A DNA stretch of 64,000 nucleotides from an uncultured Selenomonadaceae bacterium (GTDB lineage: Bacteria; Bacillota; Negativicutes; Selenomonadales; Selenomonadaceae), in NCBI GenBank assembly GCA_905234175.1, contig CAJOGX010000007.1:43986-107985 (forward strand), written 5' to 3'. Positions 60,399-64,000 of this stretch are shown piece after piece. The translations under genes and the position numbers were made by a program. The stretch's first letter is position 1; each line of letters starts with the position of its first letter. A model generated the notes under the pieces. That model had not been told where the DNA came from, made no database searches, and saw only the letters and a program-made list of their open reading frames with translations.

Positions 60399-63300
60399 AT
60401 GGCGAAAATTGAAACTTACCGGCCGTTCGACCCGCGAATCTACGCCTACACCACGCAAAATATTTCTACCAACGAAGGCTGGATTAAAATCGGCTACACT
60501 ACGCAAAATGTCAGCAGGCGAATCTATCAGCAGACGCATACCGCCGGCGTGATTGCCCACCTCGAATGGGATTTGCCCGCCCGCTTTGAAGATACCGGCG
60601 AAACTTTTTTCGATACAGCTTTTCACGAATATCTTGTTAAAACCTGCAACGTCCGACGGCGCCTCGATTTGGAGTGGTTTAAGCTCGACGCCGCCACTGC
60701 GCTGAAATATTTTAATCAGTTCCGCGCGCGCCAGTTCCCCGCTAAGGAAGAATTTTACACGCTCCGCGCTGAGCAGGCAGAGGCAGTTCAACGCACGCTG
60801 AAATATTTTCAAAGCGGCGATACTCCGCGCGAATTTCTCTGGAACGCAAAGCCCCGTTTCGGCAAAACTCTTACCACTTACGAATTTATCCGCCAGCTCA
60901 ATTTTCAGTGCGTCCTTATCGTTACCAACCGCCCCAGTATCGCCAATTCCTGGCTCGACGACTTCAACCGCTTTATCGCGCACCAGACCAGCTACAAATT
61001 CGTCTGCAACGGCGGCGACTTCTCCGGCAAATCCGTCGACAGGGAATTTAAAATCCCGCGCGGCCAGCAGATTATCGCTTTCCTCAGCCTGCAGGATTTG
61101 AAAGGCGCCAAAACTTTCGGCGGCGACTTCGACAAGCTCAACTGGATTGCTAAAACCAAATGGGATCTGCTTATCGTCGACGAAGCCCACGAAGGCGTTG
61201 ACACCGAAAAAACCGACGCCGCCTTCAAAAAAATCAAGTGCGACTTCACGCTCTACCTTTCCGGCACGCCCTTCAAAGCCCTCGCCGGTAACAAATTCCG
61301 CGCCGACCAGATTTTCAACTGGTCCTACGAAGACGAGCAGGCCGCTAAGAAAAACTGGCGCGAAGAATCTTCCAATCCCTATGAAGATTTGCCCCAGATG
61401 AATATGCTCAGCTATCAGATTCCTCAGGCGACTATCGACAAAATTAATCGCGGCGTCGAACTCAAAGACGGCGAGCACGTTGAAAGCGCCTTCGACCTAA
61501 ACGAATTTTTCCGCACCGACGATTCCGGCAAATTCGTTCACGAAGCCGACGTTAAAGCCTTCCTCGACGACCTTTCCACTAAAAAAGATTTTCCATTTTC
61601 CCCAGCCTTCCGCGAAGAACTCAGACACACTTTCTGGCTCCTGCAATACGTTGACAGCGCCTATGCCCTCGCCGCTCTCCTGCGCGAACACCCCGTTTTC
61701 AAGCACTACAAAGTTATCGTCGCCGCCGGTAAAAATCTCGTCGACGAATACAAACTGCGCGACAGCTACGAAAAAGTTCAGCACGCTATAAAAAACCACG
61801 ACAAAACTATTACGCTCAGCGTCGGGCAGCTGACTACCGGCGTCACCGTTCCTGGCTGGACTGGCGTCCTCATGCTTAGCAACCTGAAAAGCGCCGCCGC
61901 TTATATGCAGGCCGCCTTCCGCGCTCAAAATCCCCACGTCAGTAAAAATTTCCGCAAGGAAAACTGCTACGTCTTCGATTTCGCGCCTGAACGCTCCCTT
62001 AAAATCTACGACGAATTTGCCAATAACCTCCGCTCCGGCGCCGCCGCCGCTGACCGCGCCAAAAATATCGGCGAACTTCTGAACTTCTTCCCTATCCTTT
62101 CGCAGGACGATTCCGGCGCCATGACCCCACTTTCTACCGCCAGCTTCACTTCTATCCTCAACAAAATCAAAATCCGCGAAGTCGTCGACAACCGTTTCAT
62201 CGACAACAACCTTTTCGATAACGTCAGCCACGTTTTCGGCGCCGCCTACCAAAACGAAGTCCTTTCCGTCCTTAACAAACTCCCAGCCGACGATTCCAAT
62301 CCCGACGAGAAAAATCCCCCAGAAATTAAAATCGTCGAAAATCCCGAAGTCAAACTCGGCGAGAAAAAATTAGACAGCTCCAAAGCGCCTGCAAATCCCG
62401 CGCCCGAAAAATCTGACCGCGAAAAAATTATTGAACTCCTCGCTAAGGACATCGCTAAACTTTTTGAAAAAGATATCGCCGCCCAGAAATTTTCTAAACA
62501 GCAAACCGCTAAACTTCGCGCAGATTCTAACCACCGCATCCGCAAAAAGCTCAGCGCGCTCGAAACTTTTTCCGAACCCGAAATTCAAAAAATCGTCGAC
62601 GCTGAAAAAATCGCTCTCGAAACCACGATAAACGAACTCAAAATCGCTAACGAGAAAAAAACTTTTGACGATAACGTCCGCGCCCGCCTCCGCAGTTTCG
62701 CCCGCACTATCCCCAGCTTTATTATGGCTTACTGCGCCGAAGCCCGCGCCAAAAATATCGACATCACTCTAAAAAATTTCGAGACCCTCCCCGACGATAA
62801 AACTTTCCTCGAAGTCACCAGCCTCACCAAGGACGAGTTCCGTACCCTGCGCCGCCGCAAACTTTTCAGCGAAGCCGTATTCAACGGCGCTATCGTCGAA
62901 TTTCTCAAGCGCAAAGACGAACTCGCTGACTACTTTTCCGGCGCTCACGACAAAGATATTTTCGACTTCATTCCTCCCCAGCGCACCAACCAGATCTTCA
63001 CGCCCAAAGCCGTCGTCGTCCAAATCGTTGACGCCCTCGAAGCCCAAAACCCTGGCATCTTCGACGACCCCAATCAAAAATTTATCGACCCCTACATGAA
63101 GTCCGGCCTCTTCGTCGCCGAAATCGTCAAGCGCCTCTTTGAACACTTCGTCCGCCGCCACCGTCTCAAAAATAAAAAAATCTCCGACAAGGCTAAGCGC
63201 CGCTGCCTTAAACATATCCTTACCCGTCAGGTCTTCGGTATCGCCCCAACCGAAATCATTTTCCGTATCGCTACCGAATACATCTTCGGCGCCACCGCCA

Positions 63301-64000
63301 ATTCCATTTCCCGCAAAAATTTTTTCTGCTCCCAAAGACTGGAGGTCACCGCCTTGGAAAAATTCGGCGAAGTCTTTACCCCGCCCGATACCGTCAAATC
63401 TATGCTCAGCTATCCAGATATTCAGGCTCAAATCCGCTCCCTCCATTCCAGATTCTTCGAGCCCGCCACCGGCGAAGCCGCCTTCCTTTCCGAAATCCTC
63501 CGCCAGAAACTTTCTATTCACGCCAATGATAATTCCGACTCAGAAAAATTCAGGTACAATATGCTCTGGTGCCTCGCCTCTCTCTACGGCCTCGAAATTC
63601 AGCCAAAAAATGTTGACGCCGCCAAAAAAATCCTCTTCGACATTTTCGCTACCCACTACAAAATTATTTCCGGCACTCTCCCCGATAACCAGCTCGCCTG
63701 CGCCGCCAACTTTATCCTCAACCAGAATATCCTCCAGGGCGACGCCACCGATAAATCTTCCCAAATCCAATTCTCTGTCTGGGAAAACTTCAGCGGCGAT
63801 ATTCACCTCGCACGCCGCTTCGCTTTCCCCTATTCCAATTTCTTCCCAGACGATAAAAATCCAGCTCAAATCAACCCATTCAATTTCTTTTCCGTCTCCG
63901 AGCCCTTCGACCTTATCAATATCGCCAGCCAGTCTTTCCACGAAGTCGACCAACAATCTATCGCCGACCAGCTCAGAAATTTCGTCGTCGTCTGCAACCC
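60399..64000 (+). CDS. GIY-YIG nuclease/helicase/N6-adenine methyltransferase restriction-modification protein (truncated by the window)
   Basis: Open to the right edge: 1200 codons visible, no stop. ATG at 60399 follows CAGGAG by eight bases. Residues 10-50 show a T5orf172-like GIY-YIG domain (IYAYTTQ, GWIKIGYT, then an Arg). A superfamily II helicase follows: Walker A AKPRFGKTLTTY near 150, DEAH in LLIVDEAHEG near 260, SGTPFKAL near 290, and a QAAFRAQNP motif VI-like site near 505. From about 865 comes a methyltransferase-like region: QIFTPKAVV (motif X) and DPYMKSGLFVAEI (motif I). A second set follows: GEVFTPPDTV, EPATGEAAFL, YGLEIQPKN, NILQGDA, and FVVVCNP at the very end, the start of the catalytic NPPY motif. 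It would cut and modify DNA as one polypeptide. Confidence 0.85.
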   Translation, partial: MAKIETYRPFDPRIYAYTTQNISTNEGWIKIGYTTQNVSRRIYQQTHTAGVIAHLEWDLPARFEDTGETFFDTAFHEYLVKTCNVRRRLDLEWFKLDAATALKYFNQFRARQFPAKEEFYTLRAEQAEAVQRTLKYFQSGDTPREFLWNAKPRFGKTLTTYEFIRQLNFQCVLIVTNRPSIANSWLDDFNRFIAHQTSYKFVCNGGDFSGKSVDREFKIPRGQQIIAFLSLQDLKGAKTFGGDFDKLNWIAKTKWDLLIVDEAHEGVDTEKTDAAFKKIKCDFTLYLSGTPFKALAGNKFRADQIFNWSYEDEQAAKKNWREESSNPYEDLPQMNMLSYQIPQATIDKINRGVELKDGEHVESAFDLNEFFRTDDSGKFVHEADVKAFLDDLSTKKDFPFSPAFREELRHTFWLLQYVDSAYALAALLREHPVFKHYKVIVAAGKNLVDEYKLRDSYEKVQHAIKNHDKTITLSVGQLTTGVTVPGWTGVLMLSNLKSAAAYMQAAFRAQNPHVSKNFRKENCYVFDFAPERSLKIYDEFANNLRSGAAAADRAKNIGELLNFFPILSQDDSGAMTPLSTASFTSILNKIKIREVVDNRFIDNNLFDNVSHVFGAAYQNEVLSVLNKLPADDSNPDEKNPPEIKIVENPEVKLGEKKLDSSKAPANPAPEKSDREKIIELLAKDIAKLFEKDIAAQKFSKQQTAKLRADSNHRIRKKLSALETFSEPEIQKIVDAEKIALETTINELKIANEKKTFDDNVRARLRSFARTIPSFIMAYCAEARAKNIDITLKNFETLPDDKTFLEVTSLTKDEFRTLRRRKLFSEAVFNGAIVEFLKRKDELADYFSGAHDKDIFDFIPPQRTNQIFTPKAVVVQIVDALEAQNPGIFDDPNQKFIDPYMKSGLFVAEIVKRLFEHFVRRHRLKNKKISDKAKRRCLKHILTRQVFGIAPTEIIFRIATEYIFGATANSISRKNFFCSQRLEVTALEKFGEVFTPPDTVKSMLSYPDIQAQIRSLHSRFFEPATGEAAFLSEILRQKLSIHANDNSDSEKFRYNMLWCLASLYGLEIQPKNVDAAKKILFDIFATHYKIISGTLPDNQLACAANFILNQNILQGDATDKSSQIQFSVWENFSGDIHLARRFAFPYSNFFPDDKNPAQINPFNFFSVSEPFDLINIASQSFHEVDQQSIADQLRNFVVVCN

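Noticed and set aside
1..64000. CRISPR arrays, tRNA and rRNA genes
   Set aside because: No regularly spaced short repeats outside the protein-coding exoprotein repeats, and no cloverleaf or rRNA-like segment was found by eye.
60399..64000. Type III restriction subunit alone
   Set aside because: A GIY-YIG domain precedes the helicase and methyltransferase motifs follow in the same frame, so it is a single-chain R-M protein.

Overview
The window reads as a chromosomal segment of a diderm Firmicute, most likely Negativicutes (Selenomonadales-like). This is inferred from gene content and style, not from a marker search. Pointers are a giant RTX-type exoprotein without a Sec signal (type I secretion implies an outer membrane), a BamE-like exported protein, pseudopilins, frequent TTG/GTG starts behind strong AGGAGG sites, and Firmicute neighbour pairs such as ispH-rpsA and rpsF-ssb-rpsR. 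No tRNA, rRNA or CRISPR array was seen, and no gene-free stretch exceeds 300 bases.

Left part (1-15959, all minus strand). A pseudopilin cluster (15959-13983) leads into a GrpE-like gene and an Hsp70 lacking the C-terminal lid, closed by a terminator. A new promoter then drives a tightly packed operon: a zinc-ribbon/FN3 protein, an unknown winged-helix-like protein, a PAPS-reductase/ferredoxin protein (BrxP-like), a very large P-loop ATPase (BrxC-like) and the first 149 codons of a PglZ-like protein running off the left edge. The last three match a type 4 BREX anti-phage locus in content and order, here physically joined to a chaperone-like module.

Middle (16009-25387, plus strand). Housekeeping and metabolic genes: glycerate kinase, galE, a DUF441 membrane protein, an NYN-domain protein with three novel C-terminal repeats, a ThyX thymidylate synthase interrupted by an intein, rpe, a PHP phosphatase, an XpaC/TM2 membrane protein, and nadE with a degenerate glutaminase domain. 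A giant RTX exoprotein follows (25484-36338), with a zinc-metalloprotease motif, 18 about 85-residue repeats and five RTX modules. It is split into three reading frames by two -1 frameshifts at homologous positions of a duplicated repeat.

Right part (36389-64000). An orphan FecCD permease, BamE-like protein, rpsA and ispH; htpG translationally coupled to a hicAB toxin-antitoxin pair; a dynamin-like GTPase; a long imperfect hairpin element; a YitT protein; dacF with an ABC ATPase; clpB; a chemotaxis receptor; a Ca2+ P-type ATPase; an exported nucleosidase with two TerD proteins; a PilO-like protein; and the rpsF-ssb-rpsR operon. That operon is interrupted between ssb and rpsR by about 190 bases that look like the 3' end of an IS200/IS605 tnpB with its omega-RNA region, carrying its own promoter. 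The window closes with a truncated GIY-YIG/helicase/methyltransferase restriction-modification protein that appears to carry two methyltransferase motif sets.

Stress and defence functions (BREX-like, R-M, HicAB, dynamin, TerD, ClpB, HtpG, Hsp70) are dispersed among core genes rather than gathered on one obvious island.
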